Shown here: piece by piece, positions 7,955 to 15,198 of the stretch
Layout: each line of letters opens with the position of its first letter
Numbering within the stretch: the stretch's first letter is position 1
Origin: a virus
Direction: 5' to 3' (one strand)
IMG/VR virus record: IMGVR_UViG_3300021964_000022
Location: 1-64,000 of that record
DNA: 64,000 nucleotides
The notes under the pieces: model-generated
Database searches by the model: none
Told to the model about the DNA's origin: nothing
What the model saw: the letters and a program-made list of their open reading frames with translations, nothing else
Made by a program: the position numbers and the translations under genes

Positions 7955-8323
7955 ATGCTAAGAAAAGAATTAGAAGACAATTATCCATTTTTAAGTGTGA
8001 TTACTTATGGCGGTGTAGAATACATTGGCATTATAAATAATCAAGACAGTAGTATTACGAGTATGTACGTTTACACAGAATTACGTAGTGACATTGAAAA
8101 GAAAAACTTTGTTAAGTGCGGAGAAGACTGGTGGTGGGAATCAAATAGAATGATACCTATCAGCATATTCTTAAAGAATGACATGAATCCATTTAAGTAT
8201 ACTTTACAAACTATGAATACAAAAGATGTAAAAGTAACACATGGACCAACTGTAGATTTAAGTAATTTAGCTATTAAAAGAGTAAAACGTAAGAGTATTC
8301 AACTAATACGCAAACCTAGATAG
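7955..8323 (+). CDS. Small protein of unknown function (122 aa), divergent from its neighbour
   Basis: The frame is open from 7904, but the first ATG that does not overlap the neighbouring gene is at 7955 (MLRKELEDNYPFLS). The protein has N-terminal beta strands (SVITYGGVEYIGIINNQD), a WWWESNRMIPISIF segment and a basic C-terminus (KRVKRKSIQLIRKPR) that could bind nucleic acid. Strands followed by a basic tail suggest a small regulatory or RNA-binding protein, but I do not recognise it. It is one of the few plus-strand genes in the first half and converges with the DnaE-like gene, overlapping it by 8 bp. Confidence 0.65.
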   Translation: MLRKELEDNYPFLSVITYGGVEYIGIINNQDSSITSMYVYTELRSDIEKKNFVKCGEDWWWESNRMIPISIFLKNDMNPFKYTLQTMNTKDVKVTHGPTVDLSNLAIKRVKRKSIQLIRKPR

Positions 8324-8879
8324 ATTGTAAATTTTCACACAATAAATTCATGTGTACAACACATGCCATTGCATACGAAACTGCGTGTGCTTTCTTAAAA
8401 AAGTACTCACCATTAGTTGGCTTTGTCCACACTTCTTTCATTATTGTTTCCCAACTTTCGTTCGCTAGATATCTTTTTGCCGGACGTATTATCGCTAGTG
8501 TTGCGGCTAATTGTTGTACCGAGTTGGGCTTCAATAGTTTTAATAGACTGCTGTGTCCGTTTAGATGAAAGACCTTTTCGCTGAAGTCTTCGTGTTCCAA
8601 TAGTTCCCATAATGGCTCCTTGTTCATTAGGTTGACTAAATGTGTCTCGTCTTTTACATCTTTGTATATAGACACATTAAGAAAATCTAATTTAAAATAT
8701 CCTCGTTCTTCTGCTGTCTTATAATCTATTGTACTTAGATTGTCTACAGGATTATGCGGACACTCTGTAACATATACACCAGTGTTATGTTTTTTACTTG
8801 TATCTAATTTTGCCACACGGTGTTGTATCTTATTTAAGATAATTTCTCTATCTGCAAAATCTATATCAATATCAGGCAT
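8316..8879 (-). CDS. Very small DnaE (DNA polymerase III alpha) palm-like protein
   Basis: In 187 aa the protein preserves, in order, landmarks of the bacterial replicase catalytic core: MPDIDIDF (D3 and D5 at the positions of E. coli DnaE D401 and D403), GVYVTECPHNP (cf. GVVIAP), YFKLDFLNV (D65 at the third catalytic aspartate, cf. KFDFLGL), VFHLNGHSSLLKLLKPNS followed by AIIRPAKRY (cf. FQxES..LxxLxP...RPGP) and FFKKAHAVSYA (cf. FNKSHAAAY). DnaE is about 1,160 aa, so PHP, most of palm and fingers, beta-binding and OB domains are missing. It may be a reduced nucleotidyltransferase or a replication accessory. It overlaps the peptide deformylase gene by 8 bp. Confidence 0.72.
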   Translation of the reverse strand: MPDIDIDFADREIILNKIQHRVAKLDTSKKHNTGVYVTECPHNPVDNLSTIDYKTAEERGYFKLDFLNVSIYKDVKDETHLVNLMNKEPLWELLEHEDFSEKVFHLNGHSSLLKLLKPNSVQQLAATLAIIRPAKRYLANESWETIMKEVWTKPTNGEYFFKKAHAVSYAMACVVHMNLLCENLQSI

Positions 8880-9366
8880 ACTTATTATACTTTACTGCTT
8901 TCTTTTTAGCCATGTCCCATTTAAGTTTACTTACTCTATCTTTAAAAGTAATACCCTGTAAATGATCCCATTCGTGCAAGAAACATTTTGCACTATAGCC
9001 ATCAATTTTAACTTGTTGCTTTTTTAATTCATGATCGTAAAATTCAACTAATATCTCTTTAGGTCTTGATACTTTAACATACATATTTGGAAAACTTAAA
9101 CAGCCCTCTGTATCAACAACAGTATCTTGTGTATGCTGTAGTATCTGTGGATTAATACAAATAATTGTATTCTCTGGCTTGTCACCCATTATAAAAAGTT
9201 GTGCGTCTAATCCAACTTGACTTGCACTAAGTCCAATACCATTATTGTCTAACATAATTTTTGTCATGTCGTCTTTTACTTTTACAGGATCAAACCCTGG
9301 GTTATCTAAGTCAACTGCTTTTACTTGTTTTTCTAAGAACTTATCTGGATAGTATAATAATTCCAT
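8872..9366 (-). CDS. def: Peptide deformylase
   Basis: It removes the formyl group from the N-terminal methionine of new proteins. All three family motifs are present: GIGLSASQ (residues 43-50), EGCLSFP (Cys89, metal ligand) and HEWDHLQG (H131 and H135 ligands, E132 catalytic). At 164 aa it is about the size of bacterial enzymes, with no mitochondrial-type extension. The start at 9366 has AGAGGAAACA before ATG. Deformylases are known in marine T4-like phages, where they are thought to favour processing of phage or photosystem proteins. It lies between a zinc-finger protein gene and the DnaE-like gene in the operon from 12229. Confidence 0.95.
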   Translation of the reverse strand: MELLYYPDKFLEKQVKAVDLDNPGFDPVKVKDDMTKIMLDNNGIGLSASQVGLDAQLFIMGDKPENTIICINPQILQHTQDTVVDTEGCLSFPNMYVKVSRPKEILVEFYDHELKKQQVKIDGYSAKCFLHEWDHLQGITFKDRVSKLKWDMAKKKAVKYNKYA

Positions 9367-9379
9367 TGTTTCCTCTTTC

Positions 9380-10078
9380 TTATAATTTACTTTCTTTTGC
9401 TACATCTTTAACTAGCTCAACATCTTTAGGTGTACGTTTAAAACGCATTGCCCAATGTTCAGGATCAAGTACATGATATACCATTTCAAGTTGTTCGTTA
9501 TTAAATTTACTCAACATCTCTTTGCCGCTCTTACAATTTAATATTAACCACGGAGATATTTTTCCATCTTTAATATGCCACACTGCTCTGTTTAAACTTA
9601 CGTGTGCAAAGTAATGATTCCAAGGTGCAGGTTCATTTTCACTTGCCCATTCTAGCATAGTTTGTACACTACGTTCTAGTGCAGTCTCTACTCCTTCTTT
9701 ACGAATAAGTTCAACTGCATATTTTTCATACATTTCTTCTTTGCACCAATGATCTAATTTAACTCTACTTGTTACAACATGGTCTATATATTTTTCTGGA
9801 TATAATGGTCTTACATTATTTAAAAAACTTCCGAACTTAACAAATGCATTATAGTAAGGAGAATTACAGAACTCTTCATATGTTTTTTCTTTTTTAGATC
9901 CTGCACTTAATTTATAAAATCTTTGGAATGCATAGAATCCAAAACGTACATGTTTTTCTTCTTTTTGTAAATGTCTACGCTTTTTCTCGCACATATGTAC
10001 AGCAAGAGTTTTCTCTCTTGTGTATCCTGACCCGCAGTAATCGCACACATACGGTTTAGAGTTTGATGTCGATACCAT
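9380..10078 (-). CDS. Zinc-finger protein of unknown function (232 aa)
   Basis: From the ATG at 10078 the protein opens with YVCDYCGSGYTREKTLAVHMC: C12, C15, H28 and C30 (or H36) can form a C2H2-like zinc finger followed by a basic RRH stretch, so nucleic-acid binding is likely. The rest is helical, with many aromatic and acidic residues (ALERSVQTMLEWASENE, AVWHIKDGKISPWLIL). The open frame reaches 10126, but that would give a 71-bp overlap; 10078 leaves 23 bp of overlap with the clamp-loader-like gene. Its neighbours are replication genes, so a role in replication or transcription is plausible but not shown. Confidence 0.65.
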   Translation of the reverse strand: MVSTSNSKPYVCDYCGSGYTREKTLAVHMCEKKRRHLQKEEKHVRFGFYAFQRFYKLSAGSKKEKTYEEFCNSPYYNAFVKFGSFLNNVRPLYPEKYIDHVVTSRVKLDHWCKEEMYEKYAVELIRKEGVETALERSVQTMLEWASENEPAPWNHYFAHVSLNRAVWHIKDGKISPWLILNCKSGKEMLSKFNNEQLEMVYHVLDPEHWAMRFKRTPKDVELVKDVAKESKL

Positions 10079-10511
10079 GTTCTTCAGCCAATTGTTTGAG
10101 TTCTTTTTTTGTAGATGTTCCAGCAAGTAATTCTACCTCGTCTAATTTCATATTCGGATAAATCTGTTTGATAAGTTTAATGCCAGATGCAATGTTCTGA
10201 CCTTCTTTTTTCTTTACGCCTATCCAAGGATGGTACTCTATCTTGCCTGTGCCTCCCGACAAGCATAATAGTTGCCATTGTAGTTTTGGATGTTTACTAA
10301 CAACCATATAGTTTTTATTATAGTATTCGTTAGTTTTAAATATAGCAAGTTCTTGTTTGTCTCTATTGCCTGCTATACTTGCAACATATCTATTTAACAA
10401 CCAAAAACTAACTGACTTCTTTTCGTCATCATTAATTTCGTCCCATACATTCTTAGCACCCATATCAATGGCCGCTAGTATATCTTTTATTGGGAGTTTT
10501 GTTTGTGCCAT
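10056..10511 (-). CDS. 62: Probable sliding-clamp loader small subunit, gp62-like
   Basis: The N-terminus LPIKDILAAIDMGAKNVWDE and the following FWLLNRYVASI and KHPKLQWQLLCL segments resemble what I remember of the gp62 proteins of marine T4-like phages, which with gp44 load the gp45 clamp. At 151 aa it is somewhat shorter than T4 gp62 (187 aa). It has no ATPase motif, as expected for the small subunit. The gene overlaps kdsB at its start and the zinc-finger gene at its end, in the early operon from 12229. gp44 and gp45 are not in this window. The call rests on recalled similarity and needs a profile search. Confidence 0.55.
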   Translation of the reverse strand: MAQTKLPIKDILAAIDMGAKNVWDEINDDEKKSVSFWLLNRYVASIAGNRDKQELAIFKTNEYYNKNYMVVSKHPKLQWQLLCLSGGTGKIEYHPWIGVKKKEGQNIASGIKLIKQIYPNMKLDEVELLAGTSTKKELKQLAEEHGIDIKL

Positions 10512-11164
10512 TGTTTTAGATCCTCGGGTGTGTTAATTTCTGTTCCATTAAATTGAACTTCAACACAGCCAATTTCAATACCATTTTGTATCCAACGTAG
10601 TTGTTCAAGTTTTTCAATTTCTTCTTCTCTGCTTGGTTTTGATTCTTTTAGTATTTGTGCTAGACCTGACCTATAACCATAAATGCCTAAGTGCCAATCA
10701 CCGTATTCTAAACTTGCTCTACAAAACCAGTTAGCATAATCTCCTGTACGTATTAGTTTAACACAATTAGGATCTTTTTGCAACCTTTTTTCCATAGTTG
10801 TGTACGCTGTTGTTACATCATATAAGTCCAATTTATCTTTAACTGCACGTATAATTTTTCTATTGATGTCAGGCATATCACCTTGTACGTTTATTACTTT
10901 ATCATATGTGTTCGGCAGTTGTGATAATGCACCAAAGCATCTTTCAGTGCCACTTTGATAATCTCTGTCATCTACAATCGTTTGTCCTTCTGGAATAACA
11001 TCTGCTACACGTTGGTCATCAGTTAAAACAAATGTGTCAATATCAGCAGGACAATTATCGTATACTCTACGTACCATTGGCACGCCGTCAAGTAATGCAA
11101 GTGGTTTCTCTGGAAACCTTGTACTTGCCATTCTAGCGGGTATAAGAATAACGCACGATTTCAT
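10487..11164 (-). CDS. kdsB: CMP-3-deoxy-D-manno-octulosonate (CMP-Kdo) synthetase
   Basis: The enzyme activates Kdo: CTP + Kdo gives CMP-Kdo + diphosphate. The N-terminus VILIPARMASTRFPEKPLA (nucleotide-binding loop, residues 5-23), VLTDD near residue 47, the SGTERC motif and the VINVQGDMPDI segment are typical of KdsB. At 225 aa it is slightly shorter than the E. coli enzyme (248 aa), mostly in the C-terminal half. It overlaps kdsA by 32 bp, giving a two-gene Kdo module. Such genes are known in a few marine myoviruses. In Gram-negative cells CMP-Kdo feeds lipid A-core and some capsules. Confidence 0.92.
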   Translation of the reverse strand: MKSCVILIPARMASTRFPEKPLALLDGVPMVRRVYDNCPADIDTFVLTDDQRVADVIPEGQTIVDDRDYQSGTERCFGALSQLPNTYDKVINVQGDMPDINRKIIRAVKDKLDLYDVTTAYTTMEKRLQKDPNCVKLIRTGDYANWFCRASLEYGDWHLGIYGYRSGLAQILKESKPSREEEIEKLEQLRWIQNGIEIGCVEVQFNGTEINTPEDLKQWHKQNSQ

Positions 11165-11906
11165 CTACGACCCTTTCAAAGTTATCTAGTCTAAGCATAT
11201 TTGGACCATCGCTTGGCGAGTTATCAGGCACAGGGTGGACTTCGAGGAAGAAGGAAGTGATGCCAAGAGCAGACCCAGCACGAGACAGCCCAGGCACGTA
11301 ATCACGATTCCCGCCGCTACTGTTCCCCAGTCCTCCGGGTTTTTGGACAGAGTGCGTAACATCAAACACAATATCGTTATCATAATTATTGAGCATATAG
11401 ATAAGACCAGTATAGTCGACAACAAGACTATTGTAACCAAAACTTGTACCCCTTTCAGTTATCCAGACATCCTTTGCGCCTTCAGTTTTACTTAGTATTC
11501 CTTCTACGTCCCAAGGTGCTAGGAACTGTCCTTTTTTGATATTTACTATTTTATTTGTTTTGCATGCCGCTTGTATAAGATCTGTTTGTCTACACAAGAA
11601 TGCAGGAATCTGTAATACATCAACTGCATCATTAAAGTATGCGGCTATTTTTAAAATTTCATTTTGATTATGTACATCGGTTAATGTTTTAATTTTGTAT
11701 TTTTCTTTTATTAGAAGAAAGTCTTTCATTGTACTAGCAAGTCCTTGACCGCGAACTCCGTTCACACTTGTACGGTTTGCTTTATCGTAACTTGCTTTAA
11801 AATAATATTCGATATTATGTTTGTCACATACACGTTTGCATTCTTTTGCAATTTCTAAACTTTGCTCTAGTGTTTCATGTTGACATGGTCCTGCTATAAT
11901 TCTCAA
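11133..11906 (-). CDS. kdsA: Kdo-8-phosphate synthase, metal-dependent type
   Basis: It condenses arabinose-5-phosphate with phosphoenolpyruvate to give Kdo-8-phosphate. Landmarks: IIAGPCQHE (C8 is the metal-binding cysteine of the metal-dependent class, where E. coli has Asn), YFKASYDKANR, LTDVH, LQIPAFLCRQTDL, NIKKGQFLAP, FDVTHSVQKPGG (His ligand), FFLEVHP (Glu ligand) and NSPSDGPN (Asp ligand). At 257 aa it is short but complete. The start is TTG at 11906 after AAGGAGAAAACA, overlapping the cupin stop (TTGA). No KdsC phosphatase or KdsD isomerase is visible in the window, so the host may supply those steps. Confidence 0.93.
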   Translation of the reverse strand: MRIIAGPCQHETLEQSLEIAKECKRVCDKHNIEYYFKASYDKANRTSVNGVRGQGLASTMKDFLLIKEKYKIKTLTDVHNQNEILKIAAYFNDAVDVLQIPAFLCRQTDLIQAACKTNKIVNIKKGQFLAPWDVEGILSKTEGAKDVWITERGTSFGYNSLVVDYTGLIYMLNNYDNDIVFDVTHSVQKPGGLGNSSGGNRDYVPGLSRAGSALGITSFFLEVHPVPDNSPSDGPNMLRLDNFERVVDEIVRYSYTR

Positions 11907-12229
11907 TGTTTTCTCCTTCCGTCAAACACACATACAAAGTAACATCCATTTGGACCTGAGTGTACACGATGAAATACTCCATCTTCAATTAGTACTACAT
12001 CATTTTGTTTGACGCTTATTGTTTTATCGTCTAAATCCATTTTACCACTTCCTGATATAAAGTAATATACTTCTTCTTGACCTTCGTGCTTATGTCCACT
12101 AGTAGATTTATATGGTTGTAAATCTGTACTACTTAATACTAAGTTGTTTAAATGTGTATTATCCTTAACAACATACCTATCATCTTTTTTAGCAACTGTG
12201 CCGCCGACGTTTTGAATTTTAACTTTCAT
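11903..12229 (-). CDS. Single-domain cupin, sugar-isomerase-like (108 aa)
   Basis: The cupin metal site is visible: GHKHEGQEEVYYFISGSG (first motif, H-x-H and a Glu) and VLIEDGVFHRVHSG (second motif His). Small cupins of this kind are often sugar-nucleotide epimerases or isomerases or ligand sensors. It is the first gene after an early promoter and directly precedes kdsA, with a TTGA overlap, so a role connected with Kdo or another sugar is plausible. The mRNA has a leader of about 15 bases with an AAGGA ribosome site before the ATG at 12229. Confidence 0.8.
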   Translation of the reverse strand: MKVKIQNVGGTVAKKDDRYVVKDNTHLNNLVLSSTDLQPYKSTSGHKHEGQEEVYYFISGSGKMDLDDKTISVKQNDVVLIEDGVFHRVHSGPNGCYFVCVFDGRRKH

Positions 12230-12485
12230 AGTTTCTATCCTTAATAATATAGTATATATTGACTAGTTTGTCAAGTTGTTTTTTTAAAGTTATGTTAGTT
12301 TGGGCAAGTTCACATAACTCTTTCCACGAACCATAGTCTAATAGCTCGCCTTGTGCCCTTGCAACAGCACCAGGGTCTCCGCCTATGATCCAACGTTCGA
12401 TCTCAGGCTTGTCGCGATAACGAGCATAGACAACACCGTCGCTACGCTCGTATATCAATTCTTCTCCGGGTAGTAAAGTACCCAA
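12219..12485 (-). CDS. Small conserved-looking protein (88 aa), unknown
   Basis: The only workable start is TTG at 12485; there is no internal methionine. The N-terminus GTLLPGEELIYERSDGVVYARYRD, a beta-strand-rich stretch, then RWIIGGDP and a leucine-rich C-terminal helix suggest a small folded domain. I do not recognise a family. The gene ends within the early promoter of the following cupin operon and overlaps the cupin start by 11 bp. It sits 5 bp after the stop of the YhhQ-like gene. Confidence 0.55.
   Translation of the reverse strand: MGTLLPGEELIYERSDGVVYARYRDKPEIERWIIGGDPGAVARAQGELLDYGSWKELCELAQTNITLKKQLDKLVNIYYIIKDRNYES
12246..12274 (-). promoter_or_regulatory. Early sigma70 promoter
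   Basis: TTGACA (12274-12269), 17-bp spacer, TATATT (12251-12246) on the minus strand. It lies inside the 3' end of the 88-aa gene and would drive the cupin-kdsA-kdsB-gp62-like-zinc finger-def-DnaE-like operon. Confidence 0.82.
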
Positions 12486-12490
12486 ATCAT

Positions 12491-13183
12491 CTACGCCTTT
12501 TTCTTAGCTGTCTTTTTAGCCGGTGCTTTCTTTTTAGCTTTCGGCTTTACTTCGTCTTTAAGTACTAAAGCGTCTACACCAAACTTGTTTTTCAAATATG
12601 AAAGTAACAAGCCGTATGCTGGTAGGAACACAATTAAGCCTACAACAATTTTTGTTAATGTATTGTTGAATGCTACTGGTCCAACCCACGGTGCAGGATA
12701 AAATGCTGTGTAAAAGAATGCATATGTATCAATAATGTTTGCCGCAATAGTTGATACTGCTGGAGCAATCCACCATGCACTCATACGCTCACGAATATGT
12801 TGGAATACATATACGTCAAGCATTGTACCTACTGCATATGCAGTACCTGATGCAAGTCCTACTCTGTATGCATGTTCGTCACCTAGTGCTAGTAGTACTA
12901 GTACTGATGCAATAATAGCAGGAATAATTGCCATTGCTACAACGGCTCTACCTGCTTGCTTACCAACTAAACGCACTGTCAAGTCAGTTGCTACAACAAC
13001 GATCGGAAATGTAAACGCCGCCGCCGCTAGTGGAAATGATCCAAACAATGGCAGTTCTGCGCCTGGAAATAGATCAAATCTAATTGTCACTAAGTAATTA
13101 CTAACTGCAATTACTAGTGTGTGTAGAATCACAAGATTCCTTACAAGCGTCTTGTCTACACCTTCTAAAAGTTTTGTTAACAT
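12491..13183 (-). CDS. yhhQ: Queuosine-precursor transporter, YhhQ/QPTR family
   Basis: Six hydrophobic segments can be read (about residues 14-34, 44-72, 82-103, 110-128, 135-160, 172-195), and the region FTFPIVVVATDLTVRLVGKQAGRAVV matches the conserved TD-x-x-x-x-x-G part of the family (PF02592). Members import 7-deazaguanine precursors (preQ0 or preQ1), used for tRNA queuosine and, in some phages, for DNA modification. The C-terminus is unusual: about 20 residues of Lys/Ala repeats (KKKAPAKKTAKKK) that would lie in the cytoplasm. The start has AGGAGAACAT before ATG. No other 7-deazaguanine gene is visible in the window. Confidence 0.85.
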   Translation of the reverse strand: MLTKLLEGVDKTLVRNLVILHTLVIAVSNYLVTIRFDLFPGAELPLFGSFPLAAAAFTFPIVVVATDLTVRLVGKQAGRAVVAMAIIPAIIASVLVLLALGDEHAYRVGLASGTAYAVGTMLDVYVFQHIRERMSAWWIAPAVSTIAANIIDTYAFFYTAFYPAPWVGPVAFNNTLTKIVVGLIVFLPAYGLLLSYLKNKFGVDALVLKDEVKPKAKKKAPAKKTAKKKA

Positions 13184-13194
13184 ATGTTCTCCTG

Positions 13195-13545
13195 TTATTT
13201 TACTTTTGTTCCGACAGTTCTACGCACAATATCATTGTGGTTGAATTCTGCCCAATAAAGTTCAAAGGCAACTCCGTCTTCGAGTCCTTCGAACTGATGG
13301 ATCTTACCAGGCTTAACCTGTGTAAAATCCCCTGCTTCAAGAATGGTTTCATCTACGAGACCATCTTGATCATCTTGCCAAACACGGACAATCATCTTGC
13401 CCGATTCAACAAAGAATCCGTTCCATTTAAATTGGTGTTCATGTTCCGAACACTTAAAACCTTTTTTATATTCAATACGATGAAACTCTAGTACACCGTT
13501 TGCGTGGATCAATTCTGTTTGACCCCATATCTTTCCTGCCTTCAT
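13195..13545 (-). CDS. Single-domain cupin (116 aa)
   Basis: Cupin motif 1 is visible in KGFKCSEHEHQFKWNGFFVESG and motif 2 in FTQVKPGKIHQFEGL. The fold and size fit mannose-6-phosphate-isomerase-like or regulatory cupins that bind a metal through the histidines. It overlaps the start region of the 2OG-oxygenase-like gene by 4 bp and precedes the YhhQ gene by 11 bp. Its role is unknown; the partner genes suggest a small-molecule or sugar modification set. Confidence 0.75.
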   Translation of the reverse strand: MKAGKIWGQTELIHANGVLEFHRIEYKKGFKCSEHEHQFKWNGFFVESGKMIVRVWQDDQDGLVDETILEAGDFTQVKPGKIHQFEGLEDGVAFELYWAEFNHNDIVRRTVGTKVK

Positions 13546-14111
13546 TTTGACTCTCCTATATCATATTCAAAATCACACACTAGTACTTTCCTATCAAATT
13601 GTGTAGGATAAGTTCCATGATATACCATGCCGTCCATTAGTACAACAGTACCTGGTACGGGGTTCCATTGTTCCATTTTAGTCTTTTGTCCGTCAGCAAC
13701 AATAGCAAATAATGTTCCTGGTTCTAGCATATGGTTACCTGATACGTGTCCTTCTAAAAATAATACAGTTGTGAATACGTTCGGACTTTCATGTCGATGT
13801 ACTCCGACAAATGTATTTTTAAATGCAGGATAATGTACCCACCATGTGCGTAATAGTTTTATATTTGTAATTGGAAATTGAGCTTGTACTGACTCTTGAA
13901 TAAATGTTGCATATGCTCCTTGATCAATATCATGCGGGTATGCAAATTCTTTATCACTATAACTATCAGCATCTAAACTACCTGTAGGCAGTTTATATTT
14001 GTAAGCTGGCCTTTTGTCAATATTAAATAAGTCTAAAAACTTTTCATAGCCAGGATACTGTGTATCAAAAAACCAATTTTGATGTATTTTATTATATTCT
14101 TCTATATTCAT
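13542..14111 (-). CDS. Putative 2OG-Fe(II) oxygenase or related double-stranded beta-helix protein (189 aa)
   Basis: The order of motifs fits the 2-oxoglutarate oxygenase fold: FVGVHRHESPNVFTTVLFLEG (first His region with H-x-H), a central strand pair, PGTVVLMDGMVYHGTYPT (distal His) and RKVLVCDFEYD (basic residue for 2-oxoglutarate). An H-x-H in place of H-x-D is unusual and lowers certainty about iron binding. It overlaps by 4 bp the P4H-like gene upstream and by 4 bp the cupin downstream, forming a tight run of three beta-barrel proteins. Confidence 0.6.
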   Translation of the reverse strand: MNIEEYNKIHQNWFFDTQYPGYEKFLDLFNIDKRPAYKYKLPTGSLDADSYSDKEFAYPHDIDQGAYATFIQESVQAQFPITNIKLLRTWWVHYPAFKNTFVGVHRHESPNVFTTVLFLEGHVSGNHMLEPGTLFAIVADGQKTKMEQWNPVPGTVVLMDGMVYHGTYPTQFDRKVLVCDFEYDIGESK

Positions 14112-14692
14112 TGTTGGTCGTTAGTTCCTAATCTAAAATTAAGCATATCGCCATTGCCAACAATCCAACCTGTAAGAATATATTTTGTATTACTTATAGG
14201 AGGATTTCCTCTATGTAGATGTGTCCATCCTGCAGGCCAAATTACAACACGACCTTGTTTTGCTTCTACACGTTTACCTTGATATAAAAACTCTGTCTCG
14301 CCGCCTTCTGCAACGTCATTAAGATATATAGTCCAAGCAAGTACACGTTCAACAGTTGCTTCGCCAAAACGTTCAGCATGCCATAAATGGTATCCTTCGC
14401 CTGACTTTGGTTCGGTTCTTTGCATAACGCATAGGCTACTTAATAAATCTCTATTCTTCAAATAAGGAAAGTCTTTTGCATAATCTTCTAAGCATGGACC
14501 TAGACAATTATAAATGTTATCAACAAAATCTTTACGTGTGCCATCTAATGCAATTTGTGTATCGCTAATAGCACCACTATTCCTTTGGACCATTCTACCC
14601 GAAGTACTTGCTGATTGAAACCACTTAACTAGTTCTTCAACCAATTCTTTAGGTATTCTATTATCGTATATTCGAATAAAATCTTCTTCCAT
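14108..14692 (-). CDS. Prolyl-4-hydroxylase-like 2OG-Fe(II) oxygenase (194 aa)
   Basis: Landmarks of the P4Hc domain: YHLWHAERFGE (first metal His), TIYLNDVAEGGETEFLYQG (the GGET strand typical of P4H-type enzymes), GRVVIWPAGWTHLHRGNPP (distal His) and a Lys in KYILTGW for 2-oxoglutarate. The second ligand would be Glu in HAE rather than the usual Asp. P4H-type proteins in marine phages are common and their substrates unknown. The start is ATG at 14692, sharing one base with the stop of the preceding gene. Confidence 0.78.
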   Translation of the reverse strand: MEEDFIRIYDNRIPKELVEELVKWFQSASTSGRMVQRNSGAISDTQIALDGTRKDFVDNIYNCLGPCLEDYAKDFPYLKNRDLLSSLCVMQRTEPKSGEGYHLWHAERFGEATVERVLAWTIYLNDVAEGGETEFLYQGKRVEAKQGRVVIWPAGWTHLHRGNPPISNTKYILTGWIVGNGDMLNFRLGTNDQQ

Positions 14693-15198
14693 TAAAATAA
14701 TTCTCCGTATTGTATTAATTCAGTCTGGCGTGTTACGTCTCTAATAAAGTAAGCACACAACGGATCTTTATCCATTGTAATCGGAATCGTTAATAGTTGT
14801 CCGTTCTTTACTTTAGGAAAAAACCACTTGACATCGTTATAAAAATTAGTTACCTTAATGTCTCCAAAGTCTGGCTTAAAGCTGGTTAACGGATTATATA
14901 AAAATGCTTCGAACCCTCTATCTGCTATACTTGTTAATTGTAATACTTCTAAATCATTTCCGCTTTCACTACAACCTACTGCCATGTGCCAATCAATCGG
15001 CATCATTATTTCATTACCTGCTATCTCTAAAACAATCGCCGGACTACTAAAAGATTCTAGAAATATCAAAGGAACGTAAAAAAAGTCTGGCTCTTTTGGA
15101 TCTGAATTATCTAATATACTAAATCTTATATCTTCTTCTAACTCGTCGGGTAGTTGCTGTAGATCAAGCGGTTGGTTTTCTAATGTTAATATTCTCAT
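14692..15198 (-). CDS. Conserved-looking T4-type protein next to uvsW (168 aa)
   Basis: Start chosen at the ATG 15198, which overlaps the uvsW stop (ATGA); a TTG two codons upstream is possible. Recognisable stretches are DIRFSILDNSDPKEPDFFYVP, FLESFSSPAIVLEIAG and DVKWFFPKVKNGQ. I remember similar proteins in other marine T4-like phages in the same position by uvsW, but no function. It looks like a compact beta-rich soluble protein. The close link with uvsW suggests a role in recombination-dependent replication, which is inference. Confidence 0.6.
   Translation of the reverse strand: MRILTLENQPLDLQQLPDELEEDIRFSILDNSDPKEPDFFYVPLIFLESFSSPAIVLEIAGNEIMMPIDWHMAVGCSESGNDLEVLQLTSIADRGFEAFLYNPLTSFKPDFGDIKVTNFYNDVKWFFPKVKNGQLLTIPITMDKDPLCAYFIRDVTRQTELIQYGELF

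Noticed and set aside
12735-13097. 120-aa plus-strand frame opposite the YhhQ gene
   Set aside because: Composition is that of a reverse-complement of membrane-protein codons (Ala/Ile/Ser rich), with no ribosome site; a shadow frame. Similar plus-strand frames at 30758, 35209, 37718 and 28945 were dismissed for the same reason.
13184-13194. preQ1 riboswitch before the YhhQ-like gene
   Set aside because: Only 11 bases separate it from the upstream gene; there is no room for one.
14829-14834. TTGACA on the plus strand inside the 168-aa gene
   Set aside because: No -10 box at 16-18 bp (sequence is TTACCT) and it points against the gene direction with no plus-strand gene behind it.
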